In this document: piece by piece, positions 19,674 through 27,446 of the stretch
Numbering within the stretch: the first letter of the stretch is position 1
Layout: each line of letters starts with the position of its first letter
Assembly: GCF_000426845.1 (NCBI RefSeq)
Contig: NZ_AUGD01000008.1
Coordinates: forward strand, 1-64,000
DNA length: 64,000 bases
Direction of reading: 5' to 3'
Origin: Bradyrhizobium sp. in8p8
Lineage (GTDB): Bacteria; Pseudomonadota; Alphaproteobacteria; Rhizobiales; Xanthobacteraceae
Translations under genes and position numbers: made by a program
Notes under the pieces: generated by a model
Databases searched by the model: none
Told to the model about the DNA's origin: nothing
The model's input: the letters and a program-made list of their open reading frames with translations, nothing else

Positions 19674-20078
19674 TTATGGGCCTATGATATGTCGCAATGC
19701 CCTGACAAGATGCTGAAGTTTCTGGTCATCGGCCGCTCCCGACACTAACACTAACGATTCTCCGCTAGGGAGATTTAGAATTTTCGCCAATGCCTCTCGT
19801 TCATCAAAGCTACTTGGAAATCCGACCGCGTCGAGATGCTTGTTCCACGCGTCTCCGATTGATGTTCGCCCATATTTTGCGCAGAACACGTCCCCGCGAT
19901 TCTGGGCGATAACGTCCCCTCCACAGTCTTCGGAAAGATTCTTTCTTGCGAGTTCGATCTGAGACAGAGCGCGGCGGGCCTCTGCTACTCTTGACGCGGA
20001 CTGTGCCTCGGCAGTCGAGTTGTTAGCGGCAAGATGCAATAGTGTCGCTATTAAAACCCGATGAGAATGCTTCTTCAC
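19674..20078 (-). CDS. Small exported hypothetical protein
   Basis: A GTG start at 20078 gives 134 aa beginning KKHSHRVLIATLLHLAANN, a plausible short signal peptide with cleavage near AEA. The frame is open a further 19 codons upstream, but those lack signal-peptide character. The mature part is helical, with two cysteines (SEDCGGD, VFCAKYG). No family is recognised. The ~510 bp to the next gene (20079-20590) hold no feature I can support apart from the promoter presumed for 20591-21895. Confidence 0.45.
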   Translation of the reverse strand: MKKHSHRVLIATLLHLAANNSTAEAQSASRVAEARRALSQIELARKNLSEDCGGDVIAQNRGDVFCAKYGRTSIGDAWNKHLDAVGFPSSFDEREALAKILNLPSGESLVLVSGAADDQKLQHLVRALRHIIGP

Positions 20079-20590
20079 GCCCAACTCCGGTTCCACGCTT
20101 CCAAGGCGACCTGCCCAGCTCCACACATTCTGCAACTCTGTCTAGGGCTACCTATTTACAAGATTGATAATCAGCTTCGAGCTGAAATGCGCAATTTACC
20201 TTCTCCGCTATCTCCCCGCAGCCCTTTTTCAACCCCAGCAAGCTAACAGTTGCTCTATCCCATTCGCCTTCGAGAAATCGGATAGAGCGGCGATTTTGAC
20301 ACAGCAAGTCCGTCTCGAGCGGGTAAGAGATAGCGTGAAGTGTAGCGCCACTCTGACTCCAGCGCTGAACTATCCAGAGACGGCGCGCCGAATGAAGGCG
20401 AGCGCTAGATTCCTTTTACGTCCTTCTAATCTTGCATCAATAGTAAGCGCGTCAACCAGCCGATGCCTGATTGATTGGCCGCCCCGTCACGTTTCTCTGA
20501 GCGACGCTCGTTCCCTTGACAGGCGTTGTCAATGGTTGCAATGTTGATGGAACACATCTGGGCTTATTGCGGGCTTCAGAGGAGAGTAAG

Positions 20591-21895
20591 ATGCTCGCAC
20601 GCTGTAATTCGCGTGGGTTGAGCGTTATTTATCTTTTGGTATTGCTATTGCTATTGTCGAACGCTTTGGCGCCAAGTTCAGCCAGGGCCGCAGAAAACGA
20701 GCGCGGCTGCAAACCCGGGCGGCCGGTCGAGCCCATTACGCTACGCGTCGCCTTTTACCCGTACACACCGGATCGAATTGCGCTTTTTCAAATGATCGAG
20801 GAGATCTTTGAGTGCGAGAATCCAGGCGTGGATGTGGTGTTGGTGTCTACTAAGAACGCTACCAAAAATTATTACAGCGATGACGACGCTGCGAAAGAGG
20901 GGTTTCGTTTCGTCGAGGCCGACGTTTATGAGATCGATACCATCTTGCTTGCCGATTTTATCGCCGTTGGAAAAATAGCTACGGTTGAATTGCCATTTCA
21001 AGATTTTGCTCGTGAGGCGATCGAAGCAGTCACGCGTGGAGGCAAGATATACGGTGTGCCGCGTTGGCTCTGCGGCAATTTTCTATTCTACCGCAAGTGG
21101 GACGATGAAGTTCGGACCGCGCGCACGTGGACGGAATTGCGGTCAGTACTAGCAGCGCGGAAGGAGGGCCTGTTTGTCGATTTCAAGGGCAAATCTACGC
21201 TTGGTGAGTGGTACCTAACGGCACTTTCGTCGTCCATGGGGGTCGACGACGCGCAGAAGTTCGTCATGTCCAACTCTGCGTTGGATAGCAAGGCGGTCAT
21301 AGCTCTCCAAGAGATACTTGCTATGTGTCCGCTAGGATTCTGCCGGAGTAGCGCGTTACATGATCGAGCGGGGTACTACGCGCGAGCATTCGTACGTGGC
21401 CAGGCTGCGGCTTTTGTTGGCTATTCAGAAACGATTCACTACGGACTTCGCGAAGCCGCCGATGGTTGCCTTCCGACGTCGGGCTGCCTTCGCGAAAGCG
21501 ACATTGCGGTGCGTGCCTTGCCGCAAATGCAGGCCGGGCAGTCCGAGCCGGGCGTCGGTTGGGTCGATGCATTGGCTATCGACGCTGGGTTGCCTGAAGA
21601 CAAGAAGGCGCTCGCGCTTGCCTTTGTTAAGCGGACAGTTTCGGAAGACGCTTACTCTGCAATTCTGGCCCCGGAGTGGCCTTATAGCGCCCGCTATCTC
21701 TTGCCGGCGCGGCGCGGGATAACAATCGATAAGGCGCCATTGTATCCGGCATTTCTATCCGCTCATCAGGGGCGACACACGGGCACCCTAAAAGGTCTCA
21801 ACAAAAAACTTCGAGAAGCTGCGAAAGACCTAGACTGCCGGCTGTCGATTGATCGAGACGATCTGGAGACGCTTAAAGATTGCCTGGCGAGGTAG
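20591..21895 (+). CDS. Secreted thiaminase-I-like / solute-binding-fold protein
   Basis: The protein is 434 aa with a long hydrophobic signal segment (about residues 11-24) and cleavage near ARA at 33. The mature part has the type II periplasmic-binding fold seen in thiaminase I (thiamine pyridinylase): FYPYTPDRIALFQ near residue 55, ADVYEIDTILLADF near 110, and VPRWLCGNFLFYR with Cys161 where thiaminase I has its nucleophilic cysteine. GYSE (Glu280) may be the catalytic base. Thiaminase I swaps the thiazole of thiamine for another nucleophile. The alternative is a non-catalytic binding protein for a transporter, but no permease genes are nearby. ATG 20591 follows an AGAGGAGAG ribosome-binding site. 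It is the first gene of a five-gene cluster containing a small peptide and two iron-dependent enzyme types. Confidence 0.65.
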   Translation: MLARCNSRGLSVIYLLVLLLLLSNALAPSSARAAENERGCKPGRPVEPITLRVAFYPYTPDRIALFQMIEEIFECENPGVDVVLVSTKNATKNYYSDDDAAKEGFRFVEADVYEIDTILLADFIAVGKIATVELPFQDFAREAIEAVTRGGKIYGVPRWLCGNFLFYRKWDDEVRTARTWTELRSVLAARKEGLFVDFKGKSTLGEWYLTALSSSMGVDDAQKFVMSNSALDSKAVIALQEILAMCPLGFCRSSALHDRAGYYARAFVRGQAAAFVGYSETIHYGLREAADGCLPTSGCLRESDIAVRALPQMQAGQSEPGVGWVDALAIDAGLPEDKKALALAFVKRTVSEDAYSAILAPEWPYSARYLLPARRGITIDKAPLYPAFLSAHQGRHTGTLKGLNKKLREAAKDLDCRLSIDRDDLETLKDCLAR

Positions 21896-21961
21896 TCAGG
21901 GGAGAGAATAGGCACTGCACTGATACTCGCTTAACGTCATCCCAAAATGCAGGAGGTTTTG

Positions 21962-22165
21962 ATGGCAACCGCGTCGAATAAAGACACTCAACCTGTCGAG
22001 TTCGCTTTGTCAGCTGAGGATTTGCAAAAGCTACAGACCGTGCAGGGAGCGACTACCGCGATTAAGGGATTCGTCCGTGACGGAAAGTTGATGATCACGG
22101 GGATTCAGCACGAGTTCAAATCACCATTCATGCACAACTGGCCGCCGACTCCGGACGAAGACTAG
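21962..22165 (+). CDS. 67-aa peptide, candidate substrate of adjacent enzymes
   Basis: An AGGAGG ribosome-binding site six bases before ATG 21962 strongly supports translation. The peptide begins MATASNKDTQPVEFALSAED, has a helical amphipathic stretch LSAEDLQKLQTVQG, then a GFVRDGKLMITG segment, and ends in an aromatic/His/Pro-rich tail (HEFKSPFMHNWPPTPDED). It has no cysteine and no signal peptide. The leader-like front and compositionally distinct tail resemble precursors of ribosomally made, post-translationally modified peptides. It lies 66 bp after the thiaminase-like gene and about 100 bp before the di-iron gene, with a hairpin in between. The precursor role is inferred from size and neighbours; I do not recognise the family. 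Confidence 0.6.
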   Translation: MATASNKDTQPVEFALSAEDLQKLQTVQGATTAIKGFVRDGKLMITGIQHEFKSPFMHNWPPTPDED

Positions 22166-22184
22166 GGAGGGGAACAGAACCGGT

Positions 22185-22201
22185 AGACGCCCAAGGCGTC
22201 T
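22185..22201 (+). promoter_or_regulatory. Short perfect hairpin between peptide and di-iron enzyme genes
   Basis: AGACGCC-CAA-GGCGTCT forms a perfect 7-bp stem just after the peptide stop codon. There is no T-tract. It could stabilise or attenuate the message so that the peptide is made in excess over the downstream enzyme. Confidence 0.35.
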
Positions 22202-22263
22202 GTCCCACCAAGCAGGTTGTGTGGAACGTCGGGTTTTGAACCACGTGAGAGAAGGTAGCGATA

Positions 22264-23058
22264 GTGCAAAACAAGCTCTATGAACAAACGCTTTGGGCGC
22301 TTCCGACCAAAAGCCATAAGGCGATGCCTACGTTCCTGACCGCTCTTTCGAACGCTTGCCAAAGCTCGCCGCCTCCCTATGGCGAACAGTGGTATGCGAC
22401 GGCGTATGATCGCTTTGCCGGCAATCCGGATTGGTTGGCTGCGTCCTTCTTCACCTATGCTTCTGAAGAAAGAGATGGAGCCAGACGGCTAGCGGTCCTA
22501 GCTGACCAAATCGGGCCTCTTTTGCCGAAAGCTCTCCCCGTTGTTTGGAAGCACGCACGCGACGAAGCTCGACACATCCTATATTTTCTCGAACTTTTAG
22601 ACCACGTGTTTCCAAAAGCGCCTCAAGACTTGACGGCGCGAGCATCATTGGAGCACAACAACCCACTCGAGCGGGTTTCATCGAAAAGGGGCTCAGCCGC
22701 GGCTTCTCGCGTCGTGTCCGAGGTCGTTCGGATCAATATTGGTGAGGTCAAGAACCGCGTGCACCTTTCGATGATGCGTGGTTGGGCTATGGCGTACTGT
22801 CCGAGAAGTCAGGCGAGCCGTGTTGACCAAATTACATCCCGGCTCATTCAAGATGAAATCAATCACATCGCTTACACTGGGATGGTACTTGAGATGCTCC
22901 ACAGATTGGGGCTGGCCGCCGACTTGGCCGAGCACTACAGTTCTGAATTCCGCGCGTTCAACGATCAGCTTCTTGGCGAGCTAACGTGGCATAACATCAA
23001 CCCGACATTGCAAAAGACGGCTGAAATGCCTCACTCACGAGGCACCCGGTGCACGTGA
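22264..23058 (+). CDS. Ferritin-like di-iron carboxylate protein (putative oxidase/oxygenase)
   Basis: The protein is 264 aa from a GTG start preceded by GAGAGAAGG. The four-helix di-iron ligand pattern is visible: Glu68/69 (ASEERDG), E101-x-x-H104 (RDEARHIL), Glu161 (NIGEVKN) and E198-x-x-H201 (QDEINHIA). This E, ExxH, E, ExxH spacing fits the ferritin-like di-iron superfamily, whose members activate O2 for hydroxylation, desaturation, N-oxygenation or C-C cleavage. I cannot name the subfamily. The stop overlaps the 3' end of the convergent 2-oxoglutarate oxygenase gene by 24 nt. Its position after a small peptide gene suggests that a peptide or a small molecule of the cluster is the substrate. 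Confidence 0.65.
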   Translation: MQNKLYEQTLWALPTKSHKAMPTFLTALSNACQSSPPPYGEQWYATAYDRFAGNPDWLAASFFTYASEERDGARRLAVLADQIGPLLPKALPVVWKHARDEARHILYFLELLDHVFPKAPQDLTARASLEHNNPLERVSSKRGSAAASRVVSEVVRINIGEVKNRVHLSMMRGWAMAYCPRSQASRVDQITSRLIQDEINHIAYTGMVLEMLHRLGLAADLAEHYSSEFRAFNDQLLGELTWHNINPTLQKTAEMPHSRGTRCT

Positions 23059-23628
23059 GAGCCAGTTTGTCGCGATATACTTTTCTCCGCTCAATACAGT
23101 TTCGCCCCTGTGAATTTCGTCCGACGGAAAGAGGATAGCCTGCCCTGGAGATGGCTTCAGACTGATACCTCTTCGAGGAAACACGGTGCAGCCACCAATA
23201 AAGTCGTCGTTCAAATACGTCACGATGCTGAAAAGTCTCGTGCTGGATGGGTCTGAGTCAGTATGGTCGACATAGAAGCCGCCGGACGCATACTTAACAA
23301 TTGTTGTCGCAGATATCTGCAGCTCCGATAGTTCCTTTCCTATGCGTGCTGCGGCAATCGAAATAGTCTCCGGAATATCATGAACCATCGGCGGGCAGCG
23401 CCTTGCAGGGATCGTCATGCAGTGACGGACATCCCGCTTCACTATTCTTTCCCCAGCCGGGCCGCCTACTCTTGCTGGATTCCAGTCGCCAATAGCGCGC
23501 AGGATTTCAACCATCTCGGCGGCTTCTCGGCGAGAGAGAATGGGGATTAGCCATATCCGTGGCGATGCCTCAGGAAATGGGCTCGGTATGTTGATACTCC
23601 GCTTGCCGTTGTGTCGTCGAATTACCAT
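23035..23628 (-). CDS. 2-oxoglutarate/Fe(II) dioxygenase, prolyl-4-hydroxylase-like
   Basis: The protein is 197 aa from ATG 23628 (the frame is open 20 codons further). It shows the double-stranded beta-helix iron site H122-x-D124 (FYVDHTDSD), the distal His173 (SDEIHRGE) and Lys183 (GEKYIATNW), which would bind the 2-oxoglutarate carboxylate. The order and spacing match P4Hc-type oxygenases acting on proteins or peptides. It is transcribed convergently with the di-iron gene and divergently from the methyltransferase gene, with ~52 bp between them. It probably hydroxylates a cluster product; the substrate is unknown. Confidence 0.75.
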   Translation of the reverse strand: MVIRRHNGKRSINIPSPFPEASPRIWLIPILSRREAAEMVEILRAIGDWNPARVGGPAGERIVKRDVRHCMTIPARRCPPMVHDIPETISIAAARIGKELSELQISATTIVKYASGGFYVDHTDSDPSSTRLFSIVTYLNDDFIGGCTVFPRRGISLKPSPGQAILFPSDEIHRGETVLSGEKYIATNWLSRAPGAS

Positions 23629-23680
23629 CGTACCACGATGAGTTGAAAAAACTATAGCCGCTAAATCGCGAGGGCGCCTG

Positions 23681-24769
23681 ATGAGCAATCGATATCAAGA
23701 AAGTTGGAAGGCTGCTTATCGAAACCGCCAATGCGCATGGGACACGCGCGTTCCCTCTCCGGAGCTCCTCTCGCGCCTGGAGCAACTGAAACTTCCGCCA
23801 AGCCGTGTGCTCGACATCGGATGCGGAACAGGTGCAAACGCGCTCTTTATGGCAAGGCAAGGCCATTCCGTGTTCGCAATTGATTTTGTCGAGGCTGCCA
23901 TTGAGGAAGCGCGAAGGCTCGCGGACGAGCAGGGGCAAAGCGTCGCGTTCAGGACCGCAGATTTTTTGACCTTAACGGATTATAGCGAGGAGTTCTCCTT
24001 CGTCTTTGACAGTGGCGTCTACCACTCCATCAGGAAATATGCCCTGAAGCGATATATGGAGATCGTTTGGCGCGTGATGAAGCCAAAGGCCCTTTTCGTA
24101 ACGCTGGTTGGCAATCCGGAGCATGCTGAGCGCTGGGGACCGGCGCGAGTTACGGCAGCCGAATTGCTAGCAGAGCATCATCCTTATTTCGAATTGCTCG
24201 AGCTCAAGCAGTTCCGTTTTGACTCCACCATCGATGATGATCGCCCGCTTGGTTGGTCCGTTTTGCTGCGCAAGAGGACTACACCTCAATCTCTTACCGC
24301 GCTGATGCCGGGCGTCGCCACCGCGACGGATTTCACGGTGAGTCCTGTCGACGATATTCCCCTCGTTACGCGCGTCGAACGAATCATAGCAAGGATAGCG
24401 CTTTCTGATTACTTTCCTTGGACGATGGTACTGAGCGTACGACCTAACCCCGGCGGTGATTTCGGAGATCTCCTCATCGAGTACACCGCGCCGGAGAGGA
24501 CAACGGGCAAGACCAAGACCATTAGATACCAACGTACGGCCGCGTTTAAAGCGGCTTTGTCGGACGAAGAACTTCTACATATTATCGTAACAAACCTAGT
24601 TGTGATTGCTGTGCATGAATTGCTTGAGAACTTTACATTCGATGGCGAAAGGTCGTTCGACCCGCATACCGTTGCGCGGCTATTGGACAGTCGTTACGCG
24701 GAACTTGCGATGTTGACGCCCACCGGAGCTTTAGACGAACGGTTTCCCGGCGTTCGCAGGATGAGTTAG
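23681..24769 (+). CDS. SAM-dependent methyltransferase with extra C-terminal domain
   Basis: The protein is 362 aa. The N-terminal 200 residues are a class I methyltransferase: VLDIGCGTGANALFMA (motif I) near residue 42, FAIDF ending strand 2, FDSGVYHSIRKY (post-motif region) and a closing WSVLLRKR. The C-terminal ~150 residues (from about TATDFTVSPVDD to the end) form a separate alpha/beta-looking domain with HELLENFTFDG that I do not recognise. It could bind the substrate peptide or be a carrier-recognition domain. The gene is divergent from the oxygenase gene. The order of five genes suggests a tailoring pathway. Confidence 0.75.
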   Translation: MSNRYQESWKAAYRNRQCAWDTRVPSPELLSRLEQLKLPPSRVLDIGCGTGANALFMARQGHSVFAIDFVEAAIEEARRLADEQGQSVAFRTADFLTLTDYSEEFSFVFDSGVYHSIRKYALKRYMEIVWRVMKPKALFVTLVGNPEHAERWGPARVTAAELLAEHHPYFELLELKQFRFDSTIDDDRPLGWSVLLRKRTTPQSLTALMPGVATATDFTVSPVDDIPLVTRVERIIARIALSDYFPWTMVLSVRPNPGGDFGDLLIEYTAPERTTGKTKTIRYQRTAAFKAALSDEELLHIIVTNLVVIAVHELLENFTFDGERSFDPHTVARLLDSRYAELAMLTPTGALDERFPGVRRMS

Positions 24770-24980
24770 CGCGGCGAGCGGTGGCTTCACAGCGGTTAGC
24801 GCGCCGCTGATAACGATAATCTTACGATTTTACACTGGGAGCAGAGTACGCTGACGTAGTTCTTCGAAAAGATGAAGAATGTTGGATTACAGTTCCTCTC
24901 CCTCCGGCGAGAGAAATGCAAAAATTCGGAAGTATGGCTCGCGTCTTCAGCGAGATCTTTCGATCTGAGAGCCATGCAGG

Positions 24981-25065
24981 GCGCTGGCGTGTCAACTTGT
25001 CAACCGTGTCAACCCAAGAACTACCCGAACTGGCTGGCGGATTTCTGGGGCGCGCTAGGGCCGTA
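24981..25065. repeat. Iteron-bearing non-coding repeat, copy 2
   Basis: Three GTCAAC units (24991-24997, 24999-25005, 25008-25014) and the ~50-bp tail match copy 1 at 271-355. It again lies downstream of a minus-strand primase gene (25700-27082). An origin or initiator-binding role is inferred. The stretches 24770-24980 and 25066-25289 hold nothing else I can support. Confidence 0.65.
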
Positions 25066-25289
25066 CCGGGTGGGGTCCGGGAGGGACCCGCTCCGACCAA
25101 GAACATCTTAGTAAACCTGAGAGCAATGCACGAGCAGCCATTGGCTGCTAGGTTCGTTGTTCGCAACGCAGCGGACCTCGGCTGCGAGTTGGGCGGGATG
25201 CCTACGGGCCATTGCGGCCTTCGCTTCAGCACCGGCGACGCAGGCAAGCCTGTGGCGCCGCTAAGCTGCTGCGAAGACGCCGCAGTTCG

Positions 25290-25559
25290 TTAGGCTTTCC
25301 CAGGCGAACGATAAGGCTCGCGGTCGGTCGCCTCCCGGATATCGCGACCCATCATTGGTGCCGCACTGTTGCCAGGCAGGCAGCGGATGCTGATGACCGA
25401 CGAGTTATCCACCACTAGGGCGCCGTGGCGCACCATCTGGGCCATCTGCTGCTTCAACCCACGTACGGCGGGCTCGGCAATAAGACCGGCGGCCCCCTTT
25501 CGTCTGATCCGGGCTACGACCGGGCGGAGTGCTCTATCGTCAAATGCCCTGCGGTACAA
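25290..25559 (-). CDS. Small hypothetical protein or gene remnant
   Basis: An 89-codon open frame with a TTG start has fairly consistent coding-like composition. It contains GLKQQMAQMVRHGALVV, which looks structured, and a basic N-terminus. No family is recognised, and there is no clear ribosome-binding site. It lies downstream of the primase gene on the same strand and may be a remnant of an inserted gene. Confidence 0.25.
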   Translation of the reverse strand: MYRRAFDDRALRPVVARIRRKGAAGLIAEPAVRGLKQQMAQMVRHGALVVDNSSVISIRCLPGNSAAPMMGRDIREATDREPYRSPGKA

Positions 25560-25699
25560 AGCATAGGTCCAACCCGTCCTATCCGTCTAAGAATAAGGAG
25601 AGTCGGTAGCCGGAGCGAGCTCGCCCCGGCGTGACCGATCTCTAAGATAATGGACGGCTCGGACCGCCTGGACGGCGGCGGTGATGCAGAGAAGCAGGA

Positions 25700-27082
25700 T
25701 CAAACCGGCACGCCCTCGCCGGCCTCTTCGTCAGGCGCGTGCCAATCAACCGGCTGCCCGAGCAATTCTTCGAACTTGGCTCGCGCTTCTTGCAACGAAG
25801 GGAACACATATCGGTATTGACGCAAGGCTTTTCCCTGCTCCACCCGCTGCACGGGCCTTCGCTTGGTGACGCCCAGCTTCATAATCGCCTCGCCGAACTG
25901 CGGTTTGGCAACTCTTCGCCTTTCTCCGATTTGCGAGGACCGCTTGACATAATCATCGAAGAGCAGATCTGTCGAAATCTCTTCGAGCCACTCGTGCACA
26001 TCACTCGTTGTCGTCCCATCGACCAGCCTTCCGTACCAGTAGGCCTCAACCGAATCGAGCGAGAGTAGCTTCTGGTCGAGCAGAGCTTTCGTTCTCGGAA
26101 TCCTGCGCAAGTTCAATTTTGAGAGATCAAATTGTTGAAGATCAAAAAGCAATCGTTCGCGCCCTCCGTTGTTGAGCTCAGCCTCCATCTCCCCGAAGTA
26201 CGAGTGATTCTGAGCGCAACGCGGGTGCACGTCCAGTACGCAGAACCGCCGTTCGTCCTTTCCCGCGGGAACGACCCAACCCTCGTTTGAAGTCATGATG
26301 CATCGAACGTAGTTCGGCATCCGTACGGCATCGAGGCCCTTGCTCTCAATCATCTGATATTCGGACGTGATTAACCCTTTCAATCGTCCCTCAGCCGATT
26401 TGTCGCCCGCCCACACAGCCTCGTCCGCCTGCAAAAGAAGACAATGCGCCATGTGGCCGTTGAACTGACCAGTGACGTAGCGCCCACTATCAATTTGAAC
26501 GTAGTGGGCCGCTATCAGCGATCCGAAGACCTCTCCCAGTTTGCTCTTGCCAGATCCCATCTTGCCCCGAAGAACCAGGGCAGTTCCCAGCTTTTCCCTA
26601 GGTTTCTGAATGATGTGGGCGAACCATCCGAATACGTAGTCGTACAGCCGCTGGTCGCCGTTGCAGATGTTGTTGAAAAGGTGATCCCTCAGGATGCCGT
26701 ACGTGCCGTTTGGTGAGGCGGCTACGGAGAAACCACGCCACAGATTGAGGTGATTTGGCTTGGCCGGTGCACCATCGGGATTCGGGAAGAATTCCAGTCC
26801 AGCATATTGCCGGCGCTTTGGATGCGTCAGCCAGGCTTTTCCCAAGGCAACGGACCGGACAGCACCCGTGGCGTCAGTGACCTGGATGCGTCGATTGGCA
26901 AACCAGGCACTGAATGCATCAACGGACCGAAACTGATAGGAGCCTGTTGGATCGCAGTAGACCACGACCGCTTTGCTTCCCCAAAGGGTGAAAGCATGGC
27001 AGGTATTGATCTCGTCGATTTCGGGAGGAAGGTTGCCCTCAATAAGGTCAACGACCCTCATCGTCTTTTCGTATTGCGTCAT
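25700..27082 (-). CDS. Primase/helicase of the VirE/DUF5906 type
   Basis: The protein is 460 aa with a superfamily 3-like ATPase core: Walker A RGKMGSGKSKLGEVFG near residue 170, QADEAVWAGD (Walker B) near 220, then VRCIMTSNEGWVVP with the sensor Asn, and DERRFCVLDV. This matches the DUF5906 helicases that accompany primases in phages and satellites. It follows the HTH gene by 10 nt and is very likely co-transcribed. Its Walker region differs from that of the 937-2859 primase, although the two elements share HTH and iteron parts. That suggests module exchange. Confidence 0.8.
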   Translation of the reverse strand: MTQYEKTMRVVDLIEGNLPPEIDEINTCHAFTLWGSKAVVVYCDPTGSYQFRSVDAFSAWFANRRIQVTDATGAVRSVALGKAWLTHPKRRQYAGLEFFPNPDGAPAKPNHLNLWRGFSVAASPNGTYGILRDHLFNNICNGDQRLYDYVFGWFAHIIQKPREKLGTALVLRGKMGSGKSKLGEVFGSLIAAHYVQIDSGRYVTGQFNGHMAHCLLLQADEAVWAGDKSAEGRLKGLITSEYQMIESKGLDAVRMPNYVRCIMTSNEGWVVPAGKDERRFCVLDVHPRCAQNHSYFGEMEAELNNGGRERLLFDLQQFDLSKLNLRRIPRTKALLDQKLLSLDSVEAYWYGRLVDGTTTSDVHEWLEEISTDLLFDDYVKRSSQIGERRRVAKPQFGEAIMKLGVTKRRPVQRVEQGKALRQYRYVFPSLQEARAKFEELLGQPVDWHAPDEEAGEGVPV

Positions 27083-27092
27083 CGGCGTGCCC

Positions 27093-27338
27093 TCAAACCG
27101 CTGAGGTACCGGCGTCTGACGTCGAGCGTCGCCGGCGAGAGCTCATCCACGCGTCCAAGTCGGTCAAACCATACCTGACGGAGCGCCCGACCTTGATTGC
27201 GGCAGGGCCGGTCCCGGAAACAAACAGCTTTGCCAAGGTGCTTTCGCCGAGCCTCAAATAGCGGGCGGCTTCCTTACGAGTCAGCCAAACCGATCGTTGG
27301 CCAGCGGCAGGTGTTGAATCAGTCATAGGTCTCTCCAT
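27093..27338 (-). CDS. Small HTH protein, AlpA/excisionase-like (paralogue)
   Basis: The protein is 81 aa with a DNA-binding domain built from TRKEAARYLRLGESTLAKL and KVGRSVRYGLTDLDAWM. It is clearly homologous to the protein at 2978-3214. The gene lies between the primase gene and the hypothetical/integrase pair, the usual place for an excisionase or activator in satellite-like elements. The palindrome at 27412-27428 just upstream is a candidate binding site. An excisionase role is likely from gene order, but not shown. Confidence 0.8.
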   Translation of the reverse strand: MERPMTDSTPAAGQRSVWLTRKEAARYLRLGESTLAKLFVSGTGPAAIKVGRSVRYGLTDLDAWMSSRRRRSTSDAGTSAV

Positions 27339-27411
27339 GCAAGATGGGAGACCTGTAGATCGCTAGAGGAATGATCTGGCAGATGCGGAACACCGGAAAA
27401 AAATGAGATCG

Positions 27412-27428
27412 ATCCGTCCTGGACGGAT
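27412..27428. promoter_or_regulatory. Candidate operator palindrome
   Basis: ATCCGTCC-T-GGACGGAT is a perfect inverted repeat upstream of the HTH gene start. Its left half also occurs upstream of the paralogous HTH gene at 3241-3248. An autoregulatory operator is inferred. Confidence 0.5.
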
Positions 27429-27446
27429 GACGAATATTCGGACGTT

